Below are positions 1-13,199 of a stretch of 64,000 nucleotides of DNA, piece by piece. Below the pieces are notes generated by a model. It was not told the DNA's origin, ran no database searches, and saw only the letters and a program-made list of their open reading frames with translations. The first letter of the stretch is position 1. The number at the start of each line of letters is the position of its first letter. Both the position numbers and the translations under genes were made by a program. The DNA is from Amphiura filiformis (taxonomy: Eukaryota; Echinodermata; Ophiuroidea; Amphilepidida; Amphiuridae), in assembly GCF_039555335.1 (NCBI RefSeq), contig NC_092631.1, positions 5,299,501-5,363,500 of the forward strand, read 5' to 3'.

Positions 1-1103
1 CAGATATGTCATGTAACCCAGAAAAGTTATAATCTAGTTAAATGGTGAAAGTGTTGTGTGTACATCTCAGTGATTATGGATGATATTTCTTAATGATGAT
101 TTATATTCTTTTGTGTATAGTAATATTTATATTTATGTATGTTCATGCACCACTTGTTCATTCACATTCACCCTCATTCATTTTCATTCGTTCATTCATT
201 CATTCATTCCTTCCCATTCATTCATTCTTCCACTTAACCTTCCACCCATCATCCACTCATCATGTTCTTCATACATTTATACATTCCATTCATATTACAG
301 TATACTAACTTCATAACACTGTTGGATATTTATATTTTTATGTAAAGAGTTATATTTTGTGAGTTTACACTTGGGTTCATAAAACGAGTTAATAGTAGAG
401 ACATGTATGCTATATGAAAAGGTTCGCTCACTACTCCTAGGTATACAATGTGTATTACTGTGTGAGAGTTTTCTTTCAAAAGCCAGTTTCAGAAACGAGA
501 GCACATTAATTCTTGCCCATGTGGTTCCACAGGTTATTGTCATAGGCCCTATATGATATTTTGCTGCTTTACCCATGTGAGCGAGCATTTTCTATAAATA
601 AATATTCAATATGAGTGAAGCCTAATGCAGAACTTAACTATCGTGAAAGCTGTGAATGAATAGTATTTTGTAAAAGGACAGTGACGCCATACCTTAAACA
701 TACATATAAATATTGTGTACTCAGATTAAGTGCAACTTTTGTATATTATCTCTCCGTGCTGTAGGTAATCTATAGGAGGAAACCCACAATATGAGCACGC
801 CCTCCATGCTATATATACGTGTACAAGTTAAGTTACACAAATCCATGTACCAATCCATGTACTGATTAATGATGATGATCAGGGAACTAGTAGTAGTAAT
901 AAATGACTCGTGAACCAAGCTGCCGAAACGTGTTGGATTAAATTGTCTACCTTGCCGACTGGTGTTCGTATTTCAAGCGGGTCCTGGATATTTTGATATC
1001 CAGGCGGGCCAGCCGCCATCAGTTTAAGCAAAATAATACTAACCTGGGGTCGGGGCACGAGGCATCCTGACAAATATTTCGAGCCCGTCCCCAGCGCGGT
1101 ACA
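1..1103 (+). repeat. 5' LTR, partial
   Basis: This is the direct repeat partner of 9924-11027. It ends in ACA, as LTRs typically do, immediately upstream of the primer binding site. It contains a (TTCA)n-like tract at about 180-230. Differences from the 3' copy are three substitutions and two one-base losses in short C and G runs near 760-780. The true left end is off-window. Confidence 0.93.
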
Positions 1104-1105
1104 AG

Positions 1106-1122
1106 TGGTGTCAGAAGTGGGA
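1106..1122 (+). promoter_or_regulatory. primer binding site (tRNA-Leu type)
   Basis: TGGTGTCAGAAGTGGGA begins two bases after the LTR end. It starts with TGG, the complement of a tRNA CCA end, and resembles the complement of a tRNA-Leu 3' end. The tRNA assignment is from memory of that sequence. Confidence 0.75.
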
Positions 1123-1212
1123 TCCTAAGAAAGACTGTTGGTAACACTAACGCAGCGGTAGACCAAACCTTGCAGGAATTAAGTGGTACTCACTTCACTG
1201 TGCATCAAAAAC

Positions 1213-2391
1213 ATGTCGTGGCCAAATCAAGTTAAGTTGAGTGAACTTAAGGAAGAAGAAGACTGTTGGGGAAGTGATGAAGACGAAATGGTCGCCCAGA
1301 ATAGTGACGATGATAGCGATGTACAGTCAGAAAGTAATGGAAATCGGCATCAAGGATTGGATCCTGCGGGACCCCAGATAGATTATGATGAAGGAGAAAG
1401 AATGAGAAGTATGCTGCAACAGGAGAGACACCGCACTGACATCGCTATCTCGGAAGTTGCAAAACAGATGACCAACACTGTAATGCAAGGGAATAAAGAT
1501 TTGGACCAATCAATAAGGGCTCTTCTGGAAAAAGTTACAGAAGTACAGCAACAACAAGCTCACATAGAAAGTCGGATGGGAACAATGGAAATCGAGGCAC
1601 AAAGAAGCATATTGTCCAAATATCCAGCTTCCCTGACTAATAGGGAACAATCATCACCAACAAAGGCCGAAACAGATAGACGGACCACAGTTGATTTTAC
1701 ACCAAGTACATCAGGATTATATGCAAGGGATCGATATGACCCAGAAATCGGGTTTAGGCTACAGCCACAAGTATTTAATAGCATGGAGGGTGGTGCTCAT
1801 AGCAGTCGAGGTGGAGAGTCTAATTTTGGTCCAGATTTAAAGTGGGCAGAAGAGCAGCGTATTCCAACTGATGTAAATATGCCGACTATGGTAAACAGAG
1901 GTATACCTGCATTTGTGGATGCTTTATCTGCACCTTCAGCGGATAGCATGATCCTGGCGGGGGGTACTAGACCCGAACCCAGACCCAGAGTCCTGGGCAA
2001 GAGTGATGTCATACCACCATCTTACAGAGTGTCTGGTAATACATTTTCTCCATTCTCCACAATCGCGATGGAAGACAGTAACGTAAGTGAAGGTACCGTA
2101 ACTGGACATGAGAGAGATTCACCATTACAGTGGGAGAACCATGGGCCACCATGGGAAGCCGATGACAGGGCAACGGTTCCACTTCATACATCGACTGGCA
2201 GGAAAGATAGGTCATGTCCACCGACAACACCGAAGACTACAGCGGATGATATTACTGGGAAACCATGGCCATTGAGGCGTGAGCAACGATTATGTGGAAA
2301 TGAAGATTTTGGACGGCGATTCGGGTCCAAGTATAGGAAAGAACAGAAACCTAATAAGTACGATGGCAAGACCCCTTGGAGGACTTCTTGA
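1213..2391 (+). pseudogene. gag: gag, N-terminal part (first frame)
   Basis: This is an open frame just after the primer binding site. The first ATG is at 1183; a second at 1213 is also plausible. The first ~60 residues are acidic (runs of E and D). A stretch resembling a coiled coil follows at about residues 65-130, then a long low-complexity linker. The frame reaches the conserved gag entry around KYDGKTPW at about 2360-2380 and then runs into a stop. The following gag segment continues in the -1 frame from 2376, so this is the N-terminal half of a gag broken by a one-base step. Function is inferred from position and from the downstream gag homology. Confidence 0.8.
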
Positions 2392-3287
2392 ACCATTTCA
2401 AGGCATGCAAACGGTACAACCGATGGACTGATGACGAAGCGACTTTTCATCTGTTTGCAAGCTGCACAGGGGATGCCTTAAGCGCCCTTACAGTGAATGA
2501 AATACAGCTAGAAGGGATGACTTACCAGGAATTAGAGGATGAAATGACACAGGAGTTTGGCCCACGTGAGTGTGCTGAGAGTTACTACTTAGAACTCACT
2601 CGTAGAGAGCAGCGCCCAGGAGAAACTTTGTATAAACTAGGTCAAGATATCAGGAGATTGACACAAAGGGCTCACCCAAAGACAGACAGGAAAGAGAGAG
2701 ACCGCGTTGCTACAGAATGCTTCAAAAAGGCAATCGCAGATCCCGAAGTTCGCAAAGATTTGTTCAGAATTCGGCCAAGTACCTTAAATGAAGCCATTAC
2801 AGCAGCTATAGAAGTTGAATCCTACTATAACACAGAAAAGGTTAGAGGAAAGGCTAGGACCAACATCTACACTAGACCAATTAGTAAGCCACAGTCAGAA
2901 GCTGATAGTGAATTTCTGCGCCGTTTCGAGTCCCTGGAACAAAAGATGAGTAATACTTTGGTGCAAATACAAAGGATGCAAGCTGCTGAACAAGGGCGAA
3001 GGGGAATGGAACGACAGGTGCCAAACCCTGACCAGAGATCCCAATCTAGGCGTGATCTACCCCGTTGTTATGTATGTAACCGCCAAGGACATAAGGCTGC
3101 TGACTGTTGGGAGCAGGGAAACGGACGCCAGCCAACCCAGAGGGCCATGGGGAGGCTGCCGGTGGGACAGACGGGCCCGAAGAGACAGATGCAGACCACG
3201 GAGAAGCAAGGAGAGATGAAGGAAGCGAGTTACGAGAGATCATCGGGGAACAATTCGAGACAACCAGCGGCGAACCAGCAACATTAA
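2376..3287 (+). pseudogene. gag: gag, capsid and nucleocapsid part (second frame)
   Basis: This continues gag in the -1 frame. Residues 1-140 resemble the retrotransposon gag capsid domain, with LNHFKACKRYN and the later YYLELTRREQRPGETL. A zinc knuckle CYVCNRQGHKAADCW lies near 3067-3111 (CCHC pattern) and would bind RNA in the particle. The frame ends in a Gln- and Asn-rich tail at 3287. The protease frame overlaps from 3107, again at -1. A gag-pro junction can use programmed -1 frameshifting in this class, but the other breaks in this copy are not at such junctions, so a simple indel is at least as likely. Confidence 0.88.
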
Positions 3288-3766
3288 CAGCACCGCACCG
3301 CAAGATTACTAGTCTTTACACTGCAGTGGAAATACGGGGTGTGCCCCTCCACATGTTGATAGATAGTGGGTGCGAGAACACTATATTAGCATACTCTGTG
3401 TATTTGAGTATTCCAGAACATAACCGACCAGAACTTATACCTCTTAAACCAGATGAAGATGTCAAACAAGCGGATGACAGTCCACTGGAAGTGAAGGGTA
3501 GAATAACAGTTGAATTGAAGGCGGGACCAGTACGCCAAGTGTTAGAATTGTTGGTTTCAGATATACGCCACCAAGGACTATTGGGCATGGATTTTCTTTC
3601 TATTACCGGAGCTGACCTTAGCACTAGTAGGATGGCTTTGATAATACGGGGAGTAGAGATACCGTGTAGAACAGCGGAGGATAATTATTTTTGTACCAGA
3701 GTTGCCTTGGTTCAAACAATTCAGATACCACCACTGCAAGAGAGGTTGTACAAGGACGGGTTGTAA
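3107..3766 (+). pseudogene. pro: pol: aspartic protease segment
   Basis: This frame carries a retropepsin-like domain with the catalytic motif MLIDSGCENTIL near 3354-3389 and the later GLLGMDFLS (about 3579-3605) typical of Ty3/Gypsy proteases. The first ~55 residues overlap the gag tail in another frame and may not be translated as such. The frame stops at 3766, just after IQIPPLQERLYK, while the conserved continuation is in the -1 frame from about 3740. The homodimeric protease would process Gag-Pol. Confidence 0.88.
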
Positions 3767-4332
3767 AGCCCTTAGTTACTAGTGAATGGGGATTGTTGGA
3801 GCCGTATATAGATGGGGTCCCTCAGTCGAAAGGAGTTGGCGTTGCACGAGCACTAGTGCCAGCAGGAGATACCATCCCTATACGCTTGTTAAATGCACAA
3901 GATGTACCCCGAACTATTAAGAAGGGAACAGCAGTAGCTTCTCTGACACCAGTATGTACGGAGAATGTACTTGAGGCGCCATCGGAAATTACTGAAGCTG
4001 AACTGCCTGCCGATACTGCACAGCGAGAGTTACCTGAACATTTGACAGAATTATACCAACGTAGTGCGACTGAGCTTAATAAGGAGGAGCAGATAGAGGT
4101 GCAAGAACTCCTATGGCAATATCCAGATATATTCTCCAAAGGCGATGATGACTTGGGTAGGACCAGCTTGGTGAAGCATTCCATTGATACGAAGGGTGCG
4201 CATCCAATTCGTCAACCACTTAGACGTTTGCCACTGGGTCAGAGAGAAGAAGTTGAAAAGCAAGTAGCTGACCTGTTGCAACGGGGCCTCATTGAACCCT
4301 CTGACAGCCCTTGGTCTAGCCGGTGGTGCTAG
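3691..4332 (+). pseudogene. pol: pol: protease-RT linker and start of RT
   Basis: This frame continues from the protease and contains the conserved linker before RT, then the start of RT: HPIRQPLRRLPLGQREEVEK near 4200-4260 and LIEPSDSPWSS near 4290-4320. It stops at 4332, where the next segment (VLVKKKDRSF) continues in the -1 frame. The break falls inside a strictly conserved RT block, so it is a mutation or assembly error and not a programmed site. Confidence 0.85.
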
Positions 4333-7300
4333 TTAAGAAGAAAGACAGGAGCTTTCGCCTGTGTTTAGATTATAGGAAATTGAATATGGTTACCGAAAAG
4401 GATGCTTTTCCGCTTCCTCGCATTGACGACAGTCTAGATGCACTCCATGGAGCAAGATGGTTTTGTACGTTGGACTTGGCTGCGGGATACTGGCAGGTCG
4501 AATTAGATGACGATGCACGGCGGAAATCGGCGTTCGCAACTACCAGCGGACTCTTCAATTGGAATGTTATGCCATTCGGCCTTTGCAACGCCCCTGCGAC
4601 ATTTGAGCGTCTTATGGAAAGGGTCTTATCCGGATTGCACTGGAAGACTTTACTCGTCTATCTTGATGACGTCATCGTTTATGGAAAGACTGTTTCGGAG
4701 ACTGTCACTCGCTTGGAAGAGGTGTTCAAAAGACTCCAGACCGCAGGACTGAAACTAAAACCAGCAAAGTGTAATCTATTCCACTCGAAGGTTACATATT
4801 TGGGCCATGTTGTATCTGCACAAGGTATACACACTGATCCGGCGAAGATTGAGGCCGTGAGCGACTGGCCTACACCTGCTACCCAAACGCATGTTAGGAG
4901 TTTTCTTGGATTGGCCTCCTATTATCGCCGATTTATCAAGAGCTTCACAGACGTGGCTCGCCCATTGTTGAAATTGACAGAGAAAGCAACGAAGTTTGAA
5001 TGGAGTACCGAATGCGAAGACTCTTTTCAGAAGTTGAAGACTGCTCTTATCACCGCACCTATATTAGCCTACCCACAACCGGATGGACAATTCGTACTAG
5101 ACACGGATGCTAGCGCATTTGCTGTGGGAGCAGTATTATCACAAGAACAGAACGGAGAAGAACGTGTGGTGGCGTATGCAAGCAAGTCTTTGAAAAGAGC
5201 AGAACGCAATTACTGTGTTACGAGAAGGGAACTGCTCGCTGTCGTTCTGTTTCTCAAGAAGTTCAGACACTACCTGTGGGGAAGAAAGGTGAAAGTTCGC
5301 TCTGATCATGGGTCTTTACGCTGGTTATGTAATTTTAAAAGTCCCGAAGGTCAGTTAGCGAGGTGGATAGAAGTATTAGGAGGTTACGACATGGAATTAG
5401 AATACAGACCAGGCCGACGCCATCAGAATGCGGATGGATTGTCCCGCATTCCTTGCGGACAATGTGGAAGAGTTGAGAATAACAAAGAAGAGACAGTTAA
5501 TAGTGAATGTGGAAGAGTTGAGAATAACAGAGAAGAGACGGCTAGGAATGAATGTGGAAGAGTTCAGAATGACCAAGAAGAGACGGTTGGGAATGAGTGT
5601 GGAAGAGATGAGAATGGCAAAGAAGAGATGGCTAGGAGTGAAGAGGTACCTGAAAAGACCACAAGGCTCAGTTGTCTCAAGAGACAAGGTGGAGATACTA
5701 CCCTCTCGACCAAGAAGTCTGTTACGTGGAAGCCAGATGCACAATTGGTAGAAGTCAGGTACTATCGGAAGAGTCGTTCACAGCGAAGGCATCATCGTAA
5801 AGACTCCAACCCCTTTTCAGAGAACAGACAGAGTCAGTCAGAAAGGGAAAACTCAGCAGCAAAGCATGCCCTTAAGTGGTCAGCAGAAAATAGCAAAATC
5901 TACAGAGTTTGTACAGCTACAGTAGAGCCAACATACAACCTTGATAGTATAAAGACAGAACAGAGGAAAGATTCCTCTATGGCACCCCTGATAGTGTTGA
6001 TAGAAAACCAGCAAGCCAGACCAAAGTGGGAAGATGTGTCCCCTGGACCACCAGAATTGAAGACGTACTGGGCACAGTGGCAACTCTTGGCTGTAAAGGA
6101 TGGAATCCTTTATAGAAAGTGGGAGAGCGGAGATGGAAAGGAGATACGTTGGCTGGTTGTTGTACCCAGAACGCTGAGACCTGTAGTGCTAAAGGAATTA
6201 CACAGCTCAAATACAGCAGGACATATGGGGGAGAAGAAGACCCTATTGAAAGTACGCTATCGCTACTTCTGGGTTGGTATGGCTGCAGATGTTCGCTCCC
6301 ATATCAGGAGATGTGATGGGTGTGCACGGAGGAAGGGACCACAGAGGCACCGCCGAGCTTCCTTGCGTCAATATAGAGTAGGAGGACCCTTAGAGAGAAT
6401 AGCTATAGACGTTTTAGGACCTCTCCCAGAAACTGAGTCTGGAAATGTATTTGTGTTGGTGGTCGGAGACTACCATACCAAGTGGATGGAAACATACCCA
6501 ATTCCAGATCAGACTGCCGAGACCGTCGCCACTAAGCTATTTGAAGAATTTGTTTGCCGCTTCGGCGTTCCTTTGGAACTTCACTCCGACCAGGGAAGAA
6601 ATTTTGAGGCCAAAGTATTTCAGGAACTCTGTCGAATGTTGGGAATATCCAAAACGAGGACAACGCCGTACAATCCAAAATCAGACGGCATGGTGGAGAG
6701 ATACAACAGAACTATAGCAAATGCTGTGTCGCTGATGTTGGAGCCAATTAGACAGCAACGTGATTGGGACCGATACCTTCCTCATGTTGGGTTCGCTTAC
6801 CGGTCATGCGTACATGAGACTATCGGAGAAAGCCCCAATATGATGATGTTGGGAAGAGAGGTGACACTACCATTAGATCTGATAGTCGAAGGACCACCAG
6901 ATGAACCCGATTGTGACACAGATTTCGTTGAGGAGCTTCGGGAGAGGATAAGATTGATCCATGATAAAGCCCGACAGGTAGCGACAATGAATACGAGGAG
7001 ACAGAAGAAGAACTACGATAGACGTGCAGTAGGTGGAACATTCAAAGTAGGAGAGTTTGTATGGCTACTTCAAAAGGCCAGGAAGCCAGGGCAGGCAAAG
7101 AAGTTATCACTTCCGTGGGAAGGCCCATACCTTGTCATAAAGGTACTGGCAGATGTAGTGTTTAGAGTCCAGAAGACTAGTAGAAGTAAGCCTGTAGTAG
7201 TGCATGGCGATAGGTTGAAGCCATACAGAGGAGAACCACTAGATTCTTGGGTAACACCAGAAGTTCACCAGGAAGACACTGAGCAGACATCAGAAGTACC

Positions 7301-7607
7301 CCTAGAAAGCACTCACACAGAAACAGTTGATGGAACTGGAACAGACGAGGAACAGTTCGCCCACACAGATACAGTTGATAGAACTGAAACAGACGAGAGA
7401 CAGTTCGAGAACTTACTGTCAGAAGAAGTACAAGAGGAGAGCTTCCCTCCAGATGAGGTGGAGCAAACGACCTTAGTACCTGTGGAAGGAGCGCATGGAG
7501 TCGACAGTGTTAGTGAAGAAAGCCAGGAACCAACTGTTCAGCTGCGTCGTTCGACCCGGCAGAAGCGGTTACCCGTGAGGTACCTTAAAGCTGAGAACAA
7601 TATGTAA
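4323..7607 (+). pseudogene. pol: pol: reverse transcriptase, RNase H, integrase
   Basis: 1094 codons. RT spans residues ~1-200 with LDYRKLN, VMPFGLCNAPATF and the catalytic YLDD (residues 113-116). RNase H follows at ~250-375 (DTDASAFAVGAVLSQ, RRELLAV, RSDHGSLRWL). A hypervariable insert at ~380-430 is four 15-residue repeats (separate entry). Integrase follows, with an HHCC zinc finger (LHSSNTAGHMG...CDGC) and the DDE residues in IAIDVLGPL, HSDQGRNFE and SDGMVERYNR. The C-terminus has a GPY/F module (WEGPYLVIKVLADVVFRVQ) and an acidic, repetitive tail. This long frame is intact; only its upstream joins are broken. No chromodomain is visible. Confidence 0.95.
5463..5642 (+). repeat. 45-bp tandem repeat x4 inside pol
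   Basis: Four units start at 5463, 5508, 5553 and 5598, exactly 45 bp apart. They encode 15-residue charged repeats beginning CGR(V/D), between RNase H and integrase. Units differ by several substitutions but keep the frame. Confidence 0.9.
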
Positions 7608-8833
7608 TATATTTATAAGACGTCTCATAGACTACAAGAGTTTGTCCGGAGGATCCTATACTTGCTCATCCATCTGGAAACAGCTCTTCAACCAAAATCA
7701 ATTGGTGCATTGGAAGAATGACCTTTGAATATGCTGGATACTAAAACTCTCACACCATAACTTGAGGTCAGATTTAGAAATAGGATTGTTGAATGGAGGT
7801 TGATGAATTAAGCCATTGGGATTTATACCGTTTTTGCTCATTAGCATGAGAGTTAACCCGGAGGTGACTTGCTAAGTGAACATAAGGGTTCCCATCATCA
7901 AATAAAAAGTTTGGATATCTACTGACACCTTGCAGCATCACAGTTGGTGAGTGTCATCTGGAATTTATCAAAAGTATGAGACAATCAGCATATCATAGAA
8001 CATGCTGGATTGGCCAAATTGGGATTTATAGAATAGAATATAATAGATTGGCCAGATAGAGAAGTAACCAGCATTCCTGCTCTCCATGTACATCATCATG
8101 CAATGTTTTACAGATATATCTTCAGCAGAGGTATTAATGGCAGTCATCATGGTCATAAGCAACTTGATGCAACATCCAGCATCTGGACTTATTGCTAGAA
8201 AATTCTATCATATCAGCTTGAAAATGAAAAGGAAATCATTTATTTAGACATACTGAAGCATTGTCTAAGAAACAATAGTAATCCAGACTATATGAAAGTA
8301 GCCATATATCTACATCTGATTGACTGTGACCACCGTAGTTGATGCAATATTTCCTACATTGGTTATGCTATTACTAGCCCCATCCTGATATGGACATTAT
8401 TTATGGCTTGCAGTGACTTTACCTGTGGATGTGAACATGGATTTTACATTTTTCCTGATGGACTAATTATAAGAAATATGGAGAGAAGAACAATAGCATA
8501 AACAAGGTTGATGGCCTTACCATGCGTATAATGATGTAAAGAAATCAACAGCAACACTCTTAATACACCAATTGAGAGAAATGAGACAAGTGACAGTGAG
8601 TGGATGATCTAGAACCCTCAGTTTAGGAGTGTAAAGTTGGACAGGATGGAGTCAACGTCACTATCACCTAGGAGTTTTCATCCCGTGGCTTGTGGTGTAA
8701 GATGTCACTGGTTGACCAGTCAGAACATTTGGAAGATGTTACTAGGAAACATATCCTTTACATGTAAACAAAATTTTGTTCAATAAGTTTTATCAGCTCT
8801 TTGCCAGGGACGGCTAAAGGCTTGGCGGGGGGT
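7608..8833 (+). other. 3' untranslated part of the LTR element; possible polypurine tract at its end
   Basis: There is no coding of note between the pol stop and the 3' LTR. A G-rich stretch at 8818-8832 (AAGGCTTGGCGGGGGG) is followed by TGTGTAAC at 8834, which would fit a polypurine tract and a TGT...ACA LTR start. If right, the LTR is about 2.2 kb and most of the 5' LTR is off-window. Part of this stretch (about 7650-7830) is similar to 49455-49640. Confidence 0.35.
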
Positions 8834-9923
8834 TGTGTAACAAAATTTCCCCTCACACGACCTTCCCCCTTTAAAGGAGAATTTTGTATGTTTACAATGT
8901 ACTTCATGTGTGCGCGACCTCTGACCTTTTTGTTTTGATACTACACGAGTGATACGTGAAGGCTGTAAGATGTGGTAGAAATCATCCATATTTTTACTGT
9001 TTTGGCCTCAAGCTATCCCTGAGAATAATTTGTGGGTATCGTAGGTTAGTATAGCTTTGGATGTTTATAATGTTCAGTTTATTTGATGCATATTATGAAA
9101 GATATACGAGCGCAAGTGTCATGTACCTCTTTCGCTAATTCATAAATATATACATTGTAATTGTAACTGCAAGACAAGTTCAGAGTCAATTCAGCAGCGC
9201 TTGATTGATCAAAATGCGTGCATATTTTAGGCCAAAATACTCAGTTACAGTAATTTTTGATATGTCAATTATTTGAACCTTAACCCATATCGTTCAGCTT
9301 ATTTTCTAACATTGGAGCTAAATGCTGATAATTTTTATGTCAACAACCTTTTGTGACCTTTCTGCATGCCCTGCCAAGTGATGCCCTCATCAGATCAGAT
9401 GCAGCTAATTTTAACTTGTTATTTATCATGACTCATGGAGATTGGCATTATAATAAGATGCTTTACCAGGAACAATAATCTTGCCTTTCACCATTTATTT
9501 TTGTATGCAAATTTTGTGACATCATCAATCGTGATCACTATGGCCTTAGATTCAGCTGAATAGTAATACACCAGCTGATTGGACAAATATTACCAAAGAC
9601 TTTTATAAAGTGACTGAGAACATTAATGTTAATTGTGTGTGATATACTAGTACCTCACCAAAGAAGTGTACATTATTTTTATATTATGTTTACAAAGCAG
9701 AAGCTACATTTTTTATGTTATATCAAAGACTTCAGGATTATATTTATCCGTCCAAAAGGAAAAGACATGAGTGCTACCTGTACTTTTAATCAGGAAATTG
9801 TTTCAGAGGATAATTGCATATCATGTGCATTGTTTTATGCAGATTAGTATAAAGATGATTTCATAACCAATAGGCCATATTATATTTTCATAATGAGCCA
9901 TCATTTGATAATCAAAAAGTTTC

Positions 9924-11027
9924 AGATATGTCATGTAACCCAGAAAAGTTATAATCTAGTTAAATGGTGAAAGTGTTGTGTGTACATCTCAGTGATTATG
10001 GATGATATTTCTTAATGATGATTTATATTCTTTTGTGTATAGTAATATTTATATTTATGTATGTTCATGCACCACTTGTTCATTCACATTCACCCTCATT
10101 CATTTTCATTCGTTCATTCATTCATTCATTCCTTCCCATTCATTCATTCTTCCACTTAACCTTCCACCCATCATCCACTCATCATGTTCTTCATACATTT
10201 ATACATTCCATTCATATTACAGTATACTAACTTCATAACACTGTTGGATATTTATATTTTTATGTAAAGAGTTATATTTTGTGAGTTTACACTTGGGTTC
10301 ATAAAACGAGTTAATAGTAGAGACATGTATGCTATATGAAAAGGTTCGCTCACTACTCCTAGGTATACAATGTGCATTACTGTGTGAGAGTTTTCTTTCA
10401 AAAGCCAGTTTCAGAAACGAGAGCACATTAATTCTTGCCCATGTGGTTCCACAGGTTATTGTCATAGGCCCTATATGATATTTTGCTGCTTTACCCATGT
10501 GAGCGAGCATTTTCTATAGATAAATATTCAATATGAGTGAAGCCTAATGCAGAACTTAACTATCGTGAAAGCTGTGAATGAATAGTATTTTGTAAAAGGA
10601 CAGTGACGCCATACCTTAAACATACATATAAATATTGTGTACTCAGATTAAGTGCAACTTTTGTATATTATCTCTCCCGTGCTGTAGGTAATCTATAGGA
10701 GGGAAACCCACAATATGAGCACGCCCTCCATGCTATATATACGTGTACAAGTTAAGTTACACAAATCCATGTACCAATCCATGTACTGATTAATGATGAT
10801 GATCAGGGAACTAGTAGTAGTAATAAATGACTCGTGAACCAAGCTGCCGAAACGTGTTGGATTAAATTGTCTACCTTGCCGACTGGTGTTCGTATTTCAA
10901 GCGGGTCCTGGATATTTTGATATCCAGGCGGGCCAGCCTCCATCAGTTTAAGCAAAATAATACTAACCTGGGGTCGGGGCACGAGGCATCCTGACAAATA
11001 TTTCGAGCCCGTCCCCAGCGCGGTACA
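9924..11027 (+). repeat. 3' LTR (part shared with the visible 5' LTR)
   Basis: This is a direct repeat of 1-1103, about 99.5% identical by eye, ending in ACA at 11027. The true start may lie upstream (candidate 8834), because the 5' partner is cut by the window edge. Confidence 0.93.
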
Positions 11028-12989
11028 CTAGCTTCAGACTCCGTATTGTACGTACAATATTGTATGTACAATACTTTTCGTGACGTCAAAAAGTATTACA
11101 CGTGCAATAAATATACGTGCCACGACGAGTTGAATCAGATTAAATAACGCGCTATAACCCTGACGGTTCATTGTTTGCTAAATCCAAGCGAGGTCACCAG
11201 AAAATTTATGCAAGAGAAATTTCTACTGCTGCTGATGAAAAATCCTAGAGTGCATTTGGAGGTTTTTTCTGCACTTTACCAGTAGCCCTAATAAATTCAT
11301 AAAACAATAAAAATCAAATAAAGATTTAGGGCAAATGTTTTTACTCACTGCTCATCTGATCCACTTTCCCAGGAAACTAAATACCGATACTCCTTAGTTT
11401 TCCCTGACTTTCCAGACATAATTATGAGTAAACATCAAATTTAATGTTTACAAAACAATCAATATATACATTCTTTTGCATTTTGTACATAAATATTGAT
11501 ATCAATAATGTAGGCCTACAAACATTAAAAAAAGGGGTCTAAGAGTATGTCTATTTTTAATAATATACTAATTCCGCCATGCCCAAACATATCTTATTAT
11601 GAAATCGTGTAATGGAACACAAATTCCAATCAAAAATAAAAACAAATTTGTTATCAAATACACTAGGCCTATACATTGTATTATAGGACTTTAATAGATG
11701 GTTCATTTTAATTAATAAATAGATTAACACGGGTAATGGACAAGAAATATTTGGCAATACCGGATTTACCAGAGAGCCAGTGGATAAAGAAATTAATTAA
11801 AATTAAAACAAATTAAATGAGAAAATGAAAGCAAGGACATTTGGCGAAGTATTGTTTTAGAATTCGAAGGAGTCCTAAATGTTATCCTGGCCCCAGGACA
11901 CTGATTAATGTAAATTCGACCCATAGTTATTTTATCTACTTTTGCCAGCATTCAACCTGTTCAATGTGATTTATGCCTATTTTTAATAAAATTCCGAAAT
12001 CTGACGTATCAACGTTGTATCGTGCACGAATTATGATTCGAGACTATTTCATTTGACACGGTTGTATGGATTTCAGAAGATCGGTCCTAAATAGATATCG
12101 ATTAGAGAATTACAGCAAGAGGCTTTGAGGATGCCGTAATCCTCTTGACCATCAACCAATCAGAGAGACATGTTTCAGAAATATATTCGTAGGCTTGAAA
12201 CTCTTTCAACTCTGAAATATATATTTCAAGTAATCTCGTTTCACACTTTGGCTTGCAATAAAGCCACGAAGGGGCGGTAATGTTAATATACGATTTTAGT
12301 CAAATATTGGTGCAAATATACGATTTCGGTCAACTATTTGGCTATCCTTTGCCCAAAATGATGAAATGTTTATTAGTAACAACAACTCTTAGGGCGGTTT
12401 TCGAGTAATTTTAACGAAAAAAAAATGTTTTTCATGCTGATTTGTTTTTGTAACAAGTACCGTATGTCATTTCAAAAAGAAAGAAAAAAAGGCGGATATT
12501 ACTTTTTAAAAACTCAACGCATTACTATTAATACGCCTATAATTAATGAATGAAAAAGTATAGAAGGCGTTGCATCCGGTTCTGATGAGGGGAGGGACAC
12601 AAGCCGTTTTCGGCAGTTTTCCTATGGGATTTTCTAATATTTCAGATCAATGGGGGGCCTTTCGTGCCCCTAACGCTACGGTTACTGCATTAACACGTTT
12701 ATGGATGTATTGTGATGATCATAAGTAGGCCTATCATAACATGCATCAACGATATCAATATGTAACAAGGTGTTGCAAATTCATAACACAGCGTGTTATA
12801 ATGTAACGAATGCTATGCCAAAACTTTAAAAAAAAATTAACAAAAATATCAGTATCAATAAAATCAGAACCAGAATAAATACAAAGACCTACAAATAATA
12901 CTTTTAAACTTTCTAAATCAATATATGACTAAATATCAGTATAAATGAATCTCTAAATCAATTAATCAATCAGTTATTAATCAATCAAT

Positions 12990-13098
<109 letters not shown>

Positions 13099-13199
13099 GG
13101 CCTAAATAGATAAATCTATAAATAAATAAATAAGATCTGAATGTACCATTTATATTATTATTACAATTTTAATATTATTAATATTAGTATTAATACGAC

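Larger units (their letters stand above)
1..11027 (+). mobile_element. Ty3/Gypsy LTR retrotransposon, 5' end outside the window
   Basis: Positions 1-1103 recur at 9924-11027 with about five differences, so these are paired LTRs of a recent insertion. Between them, in order on the plus strand, lie a tRNA-type primer binding site, gag with a CCHC zinc knuckle, an aspartic protease (DSG), reverse transcriptase (YLDD), RNase H, integrase (HHCC zinc finger and DDE) and a GPY/F module. This is the pro-RT-RH-IN order of Ty3/Gypsy elements. No env-like ORF and no chromodomain are seen. Coding is split over five overlapping frames, each step being -1, so the copy as assembled cannot make an intact polyprotein. 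The left target duplication lies outside the window. Confidence 0.95.

Noticed and set aside
7608..9900. env-like gene in the LTR element
   Set aside because: No ORF above ~75 codons between pol and the 3' LTR.
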